Notes: generated by a model from the sequence alone, not told the origin. A stretch of 64,000 nt of DNA from Neoscytalidium dimidiatum (GCA_037367355.1 CM074700.1:2604001-2668000); one strand, 5' to 3'. Positions 21,179 through 32,862 are shown, counted from the first letter of the stretch. A program made the numbers and translations.

Positions 21179-22593
21179 CTACAAGAACACCTTCTTCGCA
21201 TCTCTCGGATGGCTTTCACCGGGGCAGTACGGGCACTTGAACCTTGCACCCTTGCTGATCCTGTCCAGCGACTCCTTGGCAATGACGTGACCGCAGGGCA
21301 TCATCATCGGCGGATTTTGGTCTGTTGTTTGTTCCTTCGAGACAGGGCACACGAAAATGGAATGAAAGTAATAAGAGGGTGGGAGGGGGATTTCCACCTG
21401 ATCCTGTTAGAGTTGCACAAAGTTCCGCATAAAACGTGATGTGCGCAGATGACTTACCGGAAGTTCGTTCTGTGACGTCCACTCCGTCTTCTTCTCCCGC
21501 ATGATGCTCTGCAATTTCAGTAAAGTCGGAAGGGCGATGGCACCAGCGGTAGCGGCAATGTAGAGCGGTGAGTCAGCAGAGAGGCCAAGAAGTGAGCAGA
21601 ATTCCCGAGTGAACGAGCTGGCAACTTCCTCAAACGCGTGCTCATTATAGAATGTTCGCTTGTAGGGTGAGTCGTTCATGTTCTGCCAGAAGGCCATAGC
21701 GCCGATCAGTTGCTGGATTTCCCGCGAATACCGGGACTGGAAAGCACCAAATTCGCTCCTGGCATAAGCCCACGCTCTTAGAGGACCTTGATCAGGCTGA
21801 GTGACCGAGCCGTCCAGCTCATGGCCCATGAAGAGGCAGACGTATTGCAACCTGCAGAGCTCAAACTCCAGGTTGCTTCCACGCGCCTCCAGCTGCGCGC
21901 TATGTTGGCGGCTCCATGCAATAGCTGGTTGGAGGTTCTGTTGTTGCTTCAACTCGTGCAGTATGTGGTACATCTCGGCGAACTGTTGCTGCAAGGCGCC
22001 GCTATCCATTTGGCCGCCAGTGAATGCTTTCTCCCATTGTTCGGTCGTGTATGGTTGGGAGTTGTTTGTAGTCGTTGAAGGATTTGGCGGACGAGCTTTC
22101 GATTCCTCGATGAATGTGGATGCCACGCCAAACTGGCCTTCGCGGAGGAGGTGCATGGCTATGGCTCGGTTCACCAGGGACGGATGTGCCGAGAGAGCAT
22201 CGTTACCGGCATCGGGCAGCGGCTTATCTTTGAATTTCTGTTGCATCATGAGCACGCGCAATCTCCAAGCTTGACAGCGGGTGATCGCGAACCTTATCAA
22301 GAGCTCTTCCGTACTTGCCGAGGGCTTGGTGAACTTCTTTAAGGTCATCGTTGACCTTTTCGAACGACTGCTTGACGGGGACTTGCAGTTTCGCAAGCGT
22401 TATCTGCGCAGACGCCGGGTCTGCCGCCAGGTTAGCTGCGAGCAGAGTGGAGTCGGCAGCGGGCGGATATACCTTCAGCAATCTGGGCGCGAGCCTTGGT
22501 GAGCAGGTCAATAGTCTTCTGCACATCATTGACGCTCTTGTTGAGGTTGCCCTTCTTCTGGAGCTTTTCGTGTTCGGTCTTCAGCGAATCCAT
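21179..22593 (-). CDS. RMD5: GID/CTLH E3 ubiquitin ligase subunit Rmd5 (Gid2)
   Basis: RING-like catalytic subunit of the GID/CTLH ubiquitin ligase, which degrades gluconeogenic enzymes in yeast. Four exons, 22593-22473, 22420-22293, 22237-21458 and 21403-21179, give 417 residues (the yeast protein is of similar length). The three introns are 52, 55 and 54 nt and keep phase; the second has an unusual GTTCGC donor. The protein begins [11 protein letters not shown] and continues with [21 protein letters not shown] helical region includes [17 protein letters not shown]. The C-terminus holds the degenerate RING: C-P-V-S at 362-365, P-C-G-H at 379-382, and C-P-Y-C at 400-403. The second zinc-ligand position is Ser, as known for Rmd5. 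It is divergent from the STB6-like gene. Confidence 0.96.
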
Positions 22594-23077
22594 GGCGGCG
22601 GACGTGGTATGCGGTGGCGGCGCGACTCAGGGACGGCACAGCGCAACGAGAGGAGCAGCAAGTAGAAGCAGCGGGGGCTGCCCGGATGAAGTGTGTTCAG
22701 CTGCAGATGGTCGCGTCACATGGGCTGTTGCCATGTTCAGCGGCAGGGCATGGTGTTGAGGTGCAACTGAAGGGGAATGGCGAGAGCTTGTGACCGGGAT
22801 GTGACGTTGCGGGGGACAAGCAGCGGCGCGCGCCGCGACACACCACGCCGCCTGTCAACGCGCCAGCCCGAGCCCTGCAGGCCCTGCCATCACAAGCTAC
22901 CCTTCCGCCCAGCAACAGAGGCCCCGGGACGACCTGTACGTCCGCACTGACCTGTCTATCTCTGTGTCAACATGGAGACGCACGATCGGGCGCGCAACCA
23001 CCGCTACCGTGCGCTCTCCTAGGCTCGCCGAGCTCTGAATCAACCAAACACTCGCCTCCTCCTCCGAGGCCGCCGCA
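22594..23077. promoter_or_regulatory. Shared divergent promoter of RMD5 and the STB6-like gene
   Basis: Only 484 bp separate the two ATGs. The region is GC-rich and lacks a TATA box in either direction, as usual for housekeeping bidirectional promoters. No specific operator was identified. Confidence 0.6.
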
Positions 23078-25775
23078 ATGCCGCGAAACGTCTCAGAGCT
23101 TGAACCTCACCAAAGCGCGCCTGCAGCTGCTCACAATGGAGCTGCTGCGAGAGATGCCGACCCACGCTCCTCCCTGGACGCCCGCCAGGACTTTGCTGAA
23201 GTTGGCCAGCCCGCCGAACTACCGTCAAGGGGCCCCGTTCAAGCTGGCCACCAGCGCTTCGTCTTGACAGACAGCGTAGCCTTTAGGTGTGCACATCCAG
23301 TACTTACAGCTCCACCCTGAAGCTGACACGGCCAGGTATCTCGAGGAAGACCCATCCACCGTCGTGCTCGATCGTCGGAGAGTCCTCGAAGGCTACGAAT
23401 GCTACATCGTGGAGCAGTGGGCTTGCTCGCGCACCCATCCGACCTTTGTAATTACCACCTATACCGGCGATCCCTCCCACAAAGTAGTCGTCGGCGTGCT
23501 CAGCGTGCCAACCGATGAGAAGGCCTGGTCTGTCCGTCTCCGCATATACTTCAAGGCTTTGAGCCAATACCATGCCCGGTCCCGAGATACCCCTCTTGGC
23601 ACCCTCATGATCACCAACCTCAGTGCATTTCCATCCTCTTTGACCGTGATTCCTGTGCCAGATGGAGATGTCAAAAGGCACAGGGAGTCTTTCTTCGTGA
23701 ACGAAAATCTGAAGAGATTGGGTTGTTCTGGCAGAGTCGGCATTACACTTGCTCCCCCAAGTGGTGCTACCGAATACAAATTCCACCAACTCTACCGAAC
23801 CAGTGAGAAGATCCCCCTTTCCAGCGCTGTCATTGAGCTCGTGAAACTGTGTCAGGTGGCGTTGGTGCTCTTTGGCAAGCTTGAACCCGAGTACGCCGAC
23901 GGTCTGCTGTGCGACGTTACTGAGAGGGCTGTCAACGACTGGTGGGTCGAAATTGGAAACGAGTATTACAGCATCGAACCCCATGACGGCATTTTGGGCC
24001 CGACAACTGTGGCTGCTTTACTTGGCACCCTGATGGGCGCCCGGAATCGCCTTAATGCTTATGGAGCGCCCGTCGGTAAAGATGTATTCGACATCGAGAA
24101 CACGAAACGAGGTATCGCATACTTTCAGAAGTCACAACGGATCCAGAAGACGCGCCGATTGGACCGAAAAACCTTGGGGTTGCTGCATCGTGCCACCGCG
24201 AAGACAGCAAGTGGAGAGGGCTGGACTGTCCCCAAGGCGGTGAAGTCCACGGTTGCAGAACTGAGTGGAAAGGGTGGAGAGATGGTGATGGACATTGTCG
24301 GCGGAAGAGACAAGGCAGGCATCGCCGAAGTTGAAACAGTGGACATTGAAAGGTTTGTTCAATTGGTTCACGGAGAGCGATCCAAATGGCTGTGGTATGG
24401 AAAACCAAGGAAACATGGAGGAAATATGTTCAGCAGACTGCCAGATGAAGACGCAAAGGCAAAACGCCGGGAATCGAAGCACGAGGATGACTTGGAGGTC
24501 CCACCTATTCAATACAAGGACGTCACTGCAGAACCCGCAGGATTACGCAAGCGCGAGACAGGAACCTCGATCGATAAATATTCCCCGGATGACAAAGAGT
24601 CAAGGATCAAGAGAGCTACGGGGAAGCTTGGAGATGCCCGCAGTGGAATTGGAGGGCGTATCAAAGATGTCGTCGGGCTTCGAGGCCATCAGCACAAACA
24701 TTCGAGAGTAGAGAGCGACCTGATTCTTCCAGGGAGTGATCGAAGCGAAAGCGTTCTGCGGCAGCCCAGTGCTGCGGATGATCGCAGCCAGTACCAGCAA
24801 GATCCAAGTCCTCGAGGTTCTATTGAACTTTCGAGTGCAGCAGAGGAAGCAGTGAACGATAGGACGAAGAAAGGGCAGCCTCAGTTCACCAAGCTCCTGT
24901 CAGAGACACCCCAAGACTCGCAACCAGTCACCGCTGTCGAAAGCAAAGATACCCTGCCGGCTGGAGACGACCAGCCGGAGCTTGGTGCAGTGCTAACGAA
25001 CGAAGACACTATGATGTCGCGAGCGGATACGGCGGAAGGGTCAATAGCAGGGTCCATCTACCGGGGAATTTATCTGGATGAGTTGTTCGAGGCCAATGCG
25101 CAGTTCGAGCCTGGGACGCTGCTCCGCCGCACCAACAGCTTCTCTAATTTAATTACTCGGCGCACTTACGAGAACCGAAGCGACGAACGCTGGCCACGCC
25201 GGCTGTCGCTCAGCATTGCCGAAGAGAGTCTGTTCAGGTGGCAAGATGTCACTGAAGACACGGACGATGACGAAGCCGAAGCCACGGATCCGAAAGAGCA
25301 GCTAGCGTGTGAGCAGCTCGCGGCTGAGGAAGCGCGCCTCAACGGTGAGCGCCTCGCGCGTTTGGGCAACGTGGTCAACGCCTGGGTGGAGAGCACCATC
25401 AACCACGTACAAGGCCTGAATGTGGAGGCTGAACGTGATCAACAAGAACTGGAAGAGATCTACTACCCACGACTCGAAGAGTATAACTCGCTTCGAGAGG
25501 AATCAAGGGAAATCATCTCACAGGAGCGGGCAGCGCTGCAAGAAGCTATCAAGGACATCGAGACCCTGGGAGCAAAACTCGAATACGAAGTCAACGCCCT
25601 GCGCGGCAAGGTCGAAGACGTAGAAGATGGCGTGACGGAATTCGAGCGGCAGGTTCTCGTCGTCGAGGACATGGTCCAGATGCTGGAGGACGAATGCCAA
25701 CCGAAAGAAGGGTGGCTGGGCTGGATATACAGGCGCGTAGCAGGCGGCGGCGAAAAAGCAAGGGCGGAGACATGA
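23078..25775 (+). CDS. STB6-like protein (SIN3-binding-type N-terminal domain)
   Basis: Two exons, 23078-23286 and 23336-25775, with a 49-nt intron (GTGTGC donor, GCTGAC branch, CAG acceptor) in phase 2, giving 882 residues. The intron falls inside the conserved block F-V-L-T-D-S-V-A-F-R / Y-L-E-E-D-P-S-T-V-V-L-D-R-R-R, followed by L-E-G-Y-E-C-Y-I-V-E-Q-W-A-C-S-R. I recognise this as the STB6-like N-terminal domain of fungi; yeast Stb2/Stb6 were found as Sin3 interactors. The middle (about 400-640) is charged and disordered. The last 170 residues form a long coiled coil, starting near L-N-G-E-R-L-A-R-L-G and ending before W-L-G-W-I-Y-R-R-V-A. A role in chromatin repression is inferred from the yeast names only. 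Confidence 0.85.
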
Positions 25776-26851
25776 AGTGGTATGTCCCGGGCGGCAGCCG
25801 CACCGCCTTTTCGTCACACGCGAGGTGCCGTGACTCGCAGGCCGTTGGAGATACTGCGAAGACGACGCAGGGCAGGGACGAGGGTTGCTGCAGTCTATCG
25901 GCGACGGCGCCTGGCATCGGCACCGGCATCGGCCTAATTACGTCGGCGGGGCCAGATGCAGTCTTTTCTCAGGAACGCTGAAACCGGGCCTTACAAGGTC
26001 GATTGTGGTTCGCAGAGCTCAGAAGGTCCAATTCAGCATCAGAAACGCTCGAGCAGACCCTTTCACGGAGGCTGTGTGGAATGAGGTCATGGCGGCCGAC
26101 CTTGCCGCGGTGTCCTAACAGCCGCAGGATCTACGCACGTCATCCGATCCCTTTGCTCACATCCCGAGACGCCCGTTTCTTGTCTCCTCGTGTTCCGCCG
26201 AGCTCCGTCCAGTGCGCTGCCGACTGCTGAAAGCGGAAGCCATGGATGGGCCTGTCTCTCTGCATCACGTGTGGCGCCAAGCGGTCCGCGCACCACTCAG
26301 TGCTGCCGGACGGGTCGCTCTGACAAGGATGTGACAGAGCTGCAGTGGTGAGTTTCAACCACGCATGCTAGCCTCGCGTAATCCACCCTACTGGGCCCTA
26401 CGAGGATCAGCACCACCTCGTCCAGCTACCCGGCCTATGCTTCTCCGGAGAACCCTGGATCCCCACGGCGTGGCTTGAAGTTAGTGGGCATACCCCTTTT
26501 TGTGAGCCCCAATCTAGCATACACTTGCCCCGACCGCTTGAAGATCTCATCTCTTTTTGTCACGATCGTAATGAAACCGCCGCCTTCGTATGATCGGAGG
26601 CGGCATGTCGTCGTCACAAGGGAGCATACGGCCGCCAAGCCCCAACGCGTCTGGACGAGCACTCGGGATAAGCGGAGGGTAAGGGTCGGCGGCGCGGAGA
26701 GGGCTCCATCATGCTGGTCTGCTCCAACTGGGAAGTTATTTAGACTGCCGCTCCAATTCAAAACCTTTGAGGGTCCGTCCACTGTCCTACTCTTCTCCTG
26801 CATGCCGTTGATGTGAGACGGCCTCCGCCGAAGTACTCCTCTTTTCTCATC
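25776..26851. other. Intergenic region upstream of the aquaporin
   Basis: About 1.1 kb with no recognisable gene. A plus ORF at 26475-26816 and a minus ORF at 26435-26872 overlap each other and lack features. The last 90 bases are CT-rich, consistent with the aquaporin leader. Confidence 0.55.
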
Positions 26852-28501
26852 ATGTCTCAAGAGCCGCAGCAAGCCCTTCCAAGCTTTTATGGTGAGAGGA
26901 CGCCGGATGGGCGCATCGTCAAGCGCCCCTCAAGTGAGATGCCGGACATGGCGCCCATGAAGTCCCCACCCCCACGAACCAGTTCGGAACAGTTACCCTC
27001 TTCCACCGCGATGCCTGAAATCGAGTCGGCTTCAGACATCTTCTCCCACCAGAACTCGTTCAGTACTCCCCGCCCACCTAACGCCATCCAGCGCTGGGGT
27101 CCTTTGCCAGATCCGCGGGCTGAGCATGGTTGGCGGAGCACTCCAAGCAAGCGTCGGCTCAACGATGAGTATTACTACCCGGAATACAACGGGCCTGAGC
27201 GCACACCGTACTACGACTACGAGGACGAGACCCCTCTCCGCCGCAACGGCACTGCCAGCGGCCGTTCCATGAGGGAGTATCCCGGAGCTGGACCTCTGAC
27301 TTACCGTCACACTTCCTATTCTGAGAGGCCTCGTCGTCCCCCGTCGCCTCCGCGGCCACATGCCCCACGCCAGTATTCTGATGGCAGCTACGAATACACT
27401 CCCAGCCCAGGTGGTGGTGGTGCTCGCGGCCCGCCATCTGACGTTGGCAAGGTCATGCGCCTTCCACTTATTTGGTGGATGAACTCTGAGGCAAAGAACC
27501 GTGAGTTCTCCGATCATTAGACACACTGAACACACACTGACTTTGAGCAAGACTTCGTCGCGGCTCTAGGAGAGTTTGTTGGCACGTTCATGTTCCTGTT
27601 CTTTGCCTTTGCTGGCACTCAGGTCGCGAACATCGGTTCACAGGATAATGAATCGAACTCAACCACTGGCGAGTCTACCGGCTTTGACGTGACTGTCCTA
27701 CTCTATATCGCGCTTGTCTTCGCATTCTCCCTCATGGTCAACGTATGGATATTCTTCCGTATCTCGGGTGGACTGTTCAACCCTGCTGTGAGTCAATTAC
27801 GCCCCACGGCTGAGTCTGATCTAATCTCCTCTAGGTTACTCTCGCAATGGTGATGGTCAAGGCGATGGGAATTGCGCGTGGCCTTCTCCTTGTCGGCGCG
27901 CAAATTGTGGGTAGCATTTTCGCGTCGTACATCGTCTCGGTCATGTTCCCAACCCCTTTCAACGTGCGCACTACACTCTCACAAGGCACTTCAACGGCGC
28001 GTGGTGTGTTCATCGAAGCTTTCCTGACAGCCGAGCTTGTCTTTTGTATCTTCATGCTTGCGAAGGAGAAGCACAAGGCTACCTTCATTGCGCCTGTTGG
28101 TATCGGCCTTGCTCTCTTCATCGGTGAACTGGTTGGTGTCTACTACACTGGTGGTAGCTTGAATCCCGCCAGGAGCTTCGGACCATGTGTCGTCAACGGT
28201 CAATGGGATCCTGAGCACTGGATCTACTGTAAGTGCCCCGGGCCATGCGTTGATGAGTTGGTACTGATCCTTAGGTACAGGGCTTGGACCTGCGCTCGGC
28301 GCCCTCATGGCAGTGCTTTTCTACAAGTTTATCAAGATCCTCGAGTACGAAATGGCCAACCCAGGTCAGGACGCTGTTCATGAGGAAGAGGCTAGGCACG
28401 AGGCCGAGTCTCTAAAGAATAAGGAAAGCAAGATCTCGCTTGCTGCACGCGAGCGTGCTAACTCCATTACGCCTCCGAAAAAGAGGTACACCGGTGATTG
28501 A
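26852..28501 (+). CDS. Aquaporin (MIP family) with a long N-terminal extension
   Basis: Membrane channel for water or small solutes. Exons are 26852-27500, 27552-27787, 27835-28228 and 28275-28501; the introns of 51, 47 and 46 nt all keep phase. The annotated stop gives 501 residues. Residues 1-216 are a cytosolic extension rich in Pro, Tyr, Arg and Ser with no known domain. Six membrane helices follow, beginning F-V-A-A-L-G-E-F-V-G-T-F-M. Both pore motifs are canonical: G-L-F-N-P-A (Asn293) and G-S-L-N-P-A-R (Asn405, with the selectivity-filter Arg408). Intron 2 splits the first NPA from V-T-L-A-M. The cytosolic tail ends K-K-R-Y-T-G-D. The stop is TGA followed by CTA, and the frame then stays open for 71 codons (separate entry). 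Confidence 0.95.
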
Positions 28502-28717
28502 CTATCTCGCGTCATGAAGCGCTTTGGTTACATGTTCGACGAAGAACAGAGCAAGCGCATCAGTCTCCACGCAGCAAATGGCAACGGCAAACCCGATGAC
28601 GGAAACGGCAGCAACAGCGGCGACGAGAACAGTCCGAGGCCTTCACCACGGGAGCGCCGCGGCTCCACCGTCCGCTTCTCGCAGGACGTGACAACGCTGC
28701 GCGGTACTGCAAAGTAA
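28502..28717 (+). other. In-frame extension after the aquaporin UGA-CUA stop (candidate readthrough tail)
   Basis: After the TGA at 28499-28501 the same frame runs through 71 sense codons to TAA 28715-28717. The text looks coding rather than random: R-F-G-Y-M-F-D-E-E-Q-S-K-R-I-S-L, then an Asn/Gly/Asp-rich linker, then R-E-R-R-G-S-T-V-R-F-S, with mostly C or G at third positions. The stop context UGA CUA is the best-known inefficient-termination context. Insertion of one amino acid at the UGA would give a protein of 573 residues. R-R-G-S fits a protein kinase A site. Alternatives are a recent nonsense mutation, a sequencing error, or a weak 51-nt in-frame intron at 28494-28544 (GTGATT donor). 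Confidence 0.6.
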
Positions 28718-31700
28718 CAAGAGGCCGACCAACTTTTCTTCCTACCTTCCCTAATTGAAAGTCCGAGACGACTTGATGTACATTCGATTTGGAACTTTGC
28801 CATTCCTCAAGCTCTCGATGCAACGGTTGCTTATGGATTGGAATTTTATGTTTTGGATCTCGAGCGATAACGTTACCCCAAGCCAGTTAGAGCTCACTCC
28901 TCAGGTGCTACAGGCGTTCATTCAGACTTTGGAGATATTATTTGGATAATCCTATCCTGCCCAACGCATACCCACGCTTCACGTCTGTGAAAGATGTAAC
29001 GGCCGCCAGTACGATGGAATGTTTTAAGTTGCATTCGCAATACACTTTTCTTTTTGCGACACGTCTTGAACGTCTCTGTTTTCTATTTCCGTTGATTGCG
29101 AAACAAGCGCGTTCATTTCAAATCTTATTTACCACTAACACCAAATAAAGACATCATATCCTTCCTCCGCGGAACCACCGAGAGTGTACTGTACAAGATG
29201 CTAATCCGCCCACACGCTCATGTCATTTAGACTTGCGTACAGGGACCTAACGCAAACCCTCCAGCTTGACCAGCAGAAGTTTGATTGCAGCAACCCCTCC
29301 TCGACCCTAGACCACCCCTGTCCCTGTCCTCTTCCCTCTTTTCCGCCCCCCGCCATTCGCATTATCGCAAGAGGCACAAGCTACATGCAGCCTACACACC
29401 ATCTCGCCTATGGACGCACAGTTGCTACACATCTCTGACCATGCCAACCTCGGCCTCCTAGCCTTTCCTTTCTTCTCCCCCCCCCCCCCTCTCACCCCAC
29501 CGCACATCTTCCGCCTCGCCTCGACAAACCATGTAATTACACAACAGCAGCCCTCAGGATTGATCCGCAACAGCCACGGTGAAACGACAATCCTCGGAAC
29601 AAAAAAAGAAGAAGGAGCAGCGATCAGTCACTGCAGATCGCCAGGGTCGTCCTTATTACAAACAAGTCCAATCTAGAGCGCCGCGCGGAAAACCGGGTAG
29701 CGGCTGACGCGACGCGAATAGTCCAGCGTTATCATGGACAAATACGGGGAGGGGCTCTATACGCACCCCGCGCGCGGTGTAGGTCCCGAGATATGAGCGC
29801 TCATCTTTCCATCCCTCCCCCCTTCCTTTCTTCCGAAGGTAAAAGGGGTATGCGTGTTCTACGACGTTGGTTTCCGGTAAGGAGGGCGAGCGTTGATCAG
29901 GGCTGATCTTTCAGGTACGCCGTCGGACGGGACGCCGACCGGCAAAGGCGCGCGCGCAGGACGGGACCGAGGATTAAAGATGTTCGGGACCGAAGTGCGG
30001 CTTTTTAGTCGCAGCGCGGCTGTCGGCTGCGCTATGATTTTCCCGTACTGTACCGCTGCTGCGCGGGTTCCTGCACGGGATGCTACCAAACCGTTACAAT
30101 ACTGCTGCTGCTGCTGCTTCCTGCAGCATGGCCGAATGTGGCAATTTATGCTCATGCAGGTCGCGCGTGCGCTGCGACGCTTGCGCAGGTTCGTCACACG
30201 TTTTGGTTTGCGTGCTAAGGCTGGTTTTGGGATGGCGGGTGAGTATGACGTTAGTGCGCGAGAGAGGAGGGAGTTGCTGGGGGATCGGCACATCTGCTGA
30301 CGATCATCTTTCTTCGTATCAAGGGCTGCACGCTATCTGGAGCACGGCAGATGCGGTCGTCGTGTTTTCCGGGTAAGAATTCAGTGAGATGGAGGGAGCA
30401 GCAACTGGTATTCGGTGCAACGCCCTTTTTCCCGGGTCGGCGGCGTCCCGTCGTTCGCCTATCAGAGGCGGGGAAGTTCGGCGGTGCTGAATCAATGGGT
30501 CTTACAGTGGCAAGACGCGTCGACCATGGGATTGGCCCGTGGCAGGCCGTATCCGAGATGGAATGATCATCGACTGCGTGTAGAACGAGCACGAAACAGG
30601 TGGTGTTGGTGTGCCGCAGGACTGGATTGGCAGGAGATGGTCGGATCGACAACGGCTGGCGAGCGAGCTCCGGGGAAGCATTCCAAGTGGCCAAAGGTAG
30701 GCTTCGCCCCTGCGCCGATGAAGCAAGCACTGCATCTCTCCTGATCTATCTCTCGCTTACTTCGCGTGCTTATGTCCGGCGGGTTAGCGCAAAGGTCGCC
30801 ATGGAAGGCTAAGAGCGGGCTTGCGATGCTTCAAGTCCGGCGGCACTGAGCGCTGAGCACTGAGAGCTGAGCGGGGCTCAAGATGCAAGCGAGTCAGCGA
30901 CACCATGTTCGACACCATTCCTGCGATATTTCCGGTGCGGCGGTTCAGGGTTCAATGAGCCTCATTGGCCAATCGAGCAATCAATGTCTCCAGCTGCTGA
31001 TGAAAGGATACGAATGCGCCGGCAGGTCGTTCACAGATAAAATGGCTGCGGTGGGGGATGATCCTGAGGCAGTGGAGCGTTGGGTCGGCATCGTTTCAGG
31101 CAGAGGGCGGCCGAAGGATTGTGCTGCGCAGCACTCAGGCTCCGTGGAGCCCGAGCAAGGCGGCTGATTGGAGAAAACGAAGTGGTCCGGCCGGCTTCCA
31201 CACCGCATGCGAGCCTTCGCACTCATCAGCAGTTATAATGCACAAGGCCAGCCTTGCCGCCAATTCGAACACTCTCCTTCTCTTCCTCCTCGTTCCTGAC
31301 GCCTGCAAGGGACCCGCCGCTGGGCCCCAGGCGGCAAGGCACACGTGCGATGGCTGAAGCTGTGGCTTCCCCAACAGCCACTGATTGATGAAGATGCGAT
31401 TAAAGTTGTTCGCCCCCCACACAACCTCCACAGCCACGGACCAACTGAGCACGTGTCATACCTGTTCGCCGTTTGCGGTTTAGCCGAGGGTCGCAGGAAG
31501 AGTGGCTTTGCCGCCTGTGCTGTGATATCACCACTGCTGCGGCCAGTAAGACCGCCCTAGACCGCACCTTCTCAGCCTTGGCTACAGTCAGTCATCCTCT
31601 ACGCCTTCACCGGCCCATCAGCGTTCATCCTTCGCCCGTTCCTGCCTCATCCGCCCTACCGACATTGCCTGATTTCACTTGCGGACCAAGGCATATATAC

Positions 31701-31887
31701 ACATCATTGCCTGCGCCGTGACGTGGTTCCACATTAATTGTGTCGCACAATTCATACATCACCGGTTTCCACCCAAACGATTCCCCGCAACCGACCAAAT
31801 CAAGCCACCACATACATACATCTCCTCTGCCAGTTTAGACGCCTGCAAATCGTTTCTGCCTTGCGCGCATATCACTAGCGTTGAAGT
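28718..31887. other. Long intergenic region
   Basis: 3.2 kb with no gene I can support. A pure C run lies at about 29479-29489, and a CTG/CTGCAG-rich patch at 30101-30127. The plus ORF at 29893-30300 has a run of Cys made only by the TGC repeat and no domain. The promoter of the next gene is at the right end. Confidence 0.55.
31694..31699 (+). promoter_or_regulatory. TATA box of the Gly/Ser-rich secreted protein gene
   Basis: GCATATATACAC lies 189 bp upstream of the ATG at 31888. A leader of about 160 nt follows, with no intervening plus-strand gene. Confidence 0.5.
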
Positions 31888-32862
31888 ATGAGATTTCTCC
31901 ATACCCTCGTCGCCATCTATGCGGGCGCGTCCGCCGTCTCTGCGCTCTCGCTACCGCGTGATGTCAGTGCGGTTGCGCTCCGCGCCGCCGACGATGTCGC
32001 CAACGTCGAAGCCCGCGCCGCATCGCTCCTCCACTCCAAGGCACTTGAAAAGCGCAAAGGCGGTGGTGGCCGTGGCAGTAGCTCCAGCGGCAGTTCATCA
32101 AGCGGAGGTGGTAAGTCCAGTCCCCCTTGCCAAGCAAGCGCACGATCCAGCGCATCACTTCCAGTCTTCACACCAAAAAAAAAATAAGGAAACAAAAATC
32201 CAAGAAAAATAAAATACTAACACTTTGGTCCTACCACAGGTCGCAGCAGCTCCGGCAGCAGTGGCTCCTCCAGCGGCCGCACATCCTCCACCTCCAACGC
32301 CGGCGGCCGAACCTCGTCCGGCTCGGGCGTGAGACCCGCGTACGGCGGCGGCGCATACTACGGTGGCGGCTCCTCCGTCCCTTACACCGCGGGGCGCGCC
32401 TCGCCGCGCGGTATCAATCCGCTGCTCTTCCCCATCGCCGCCCTCGCCTTCCTGCCTGCCGCCTGGCTGGCTGCCAGCGCGTACGGCGCGTACGGCTACC
32501 ACTACACACATCCGTACATCTTCCGGAACACGTCGGACCCGAACAACAACGGCACGAACACGACGCTGCCGGTCGACTGCTACTGCCAGCAGTACAGCGT
32601 CTGCGGATGCGACGATAATAACGACACGGCGTACTACTCCAGTTTGGTGGGCAACGGCAGCTACGAAGCGCTGAACAAGAGCTTGGTTACTGTTGCGCGC
32701 GTCAATGGGACGGATACGCTTGTCATCAATGGTGTGTTGCCGAACGGTACGACGGCAAGTGGCGGATCCGATGACGATTCTGCGGCTTCACAAATGGTGA
32801 CGAAGTTTGGCGGGTGGTGGGCCTTCGTCATGCTGGCCACTTACGCCGTGTGCTTTTTGTAA
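31888..32862 (+). CDS. Secreted/membrane Gly-Ser-rich protein with CxC...CxC domain (DUF7732-like)
   Basis: Exons 31888-32110 and 32240-32862 are joined in phase 1. The 129-nt intron is the second longest seen in a supported gene here and contains an exact TACTAAC branch site near 32214 followed by CCACAG. The product is 281 residues. Residues 1-19 form a signal peptide. A Gly/Ser-rich linker covers about 58-130. A hydrophobic helix lies at about 134-156, then a domain with P-V-D-C-Y-C-Q-Q-Y-S-V-C-G-C-D-D (Cys 188, 190, 196, 198) and several N-x-T/S sequons. A last hydrophobic stretch ends at the C-terminus, so a GPI anchor or second membrane helix is possible. From memory this matches a fungal family of unknown function (DUF7732); that assignment needs a profile search. 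Confidence 0.82.

Noticed and set aside
28494..28544. Alternative in-frame intron that would remove the aquaporin TGA
   Set aside because: Donor GTGATT is poor, no good branch site is present, and it would delete the most protein-like part of the extension; kept only as an alternative to test.
29893..30300. 135-codon plus ORF with a Cys run
   Set aside because: The Cys run is only the translation of a TGC repeat and the rest has no recognisable feature.
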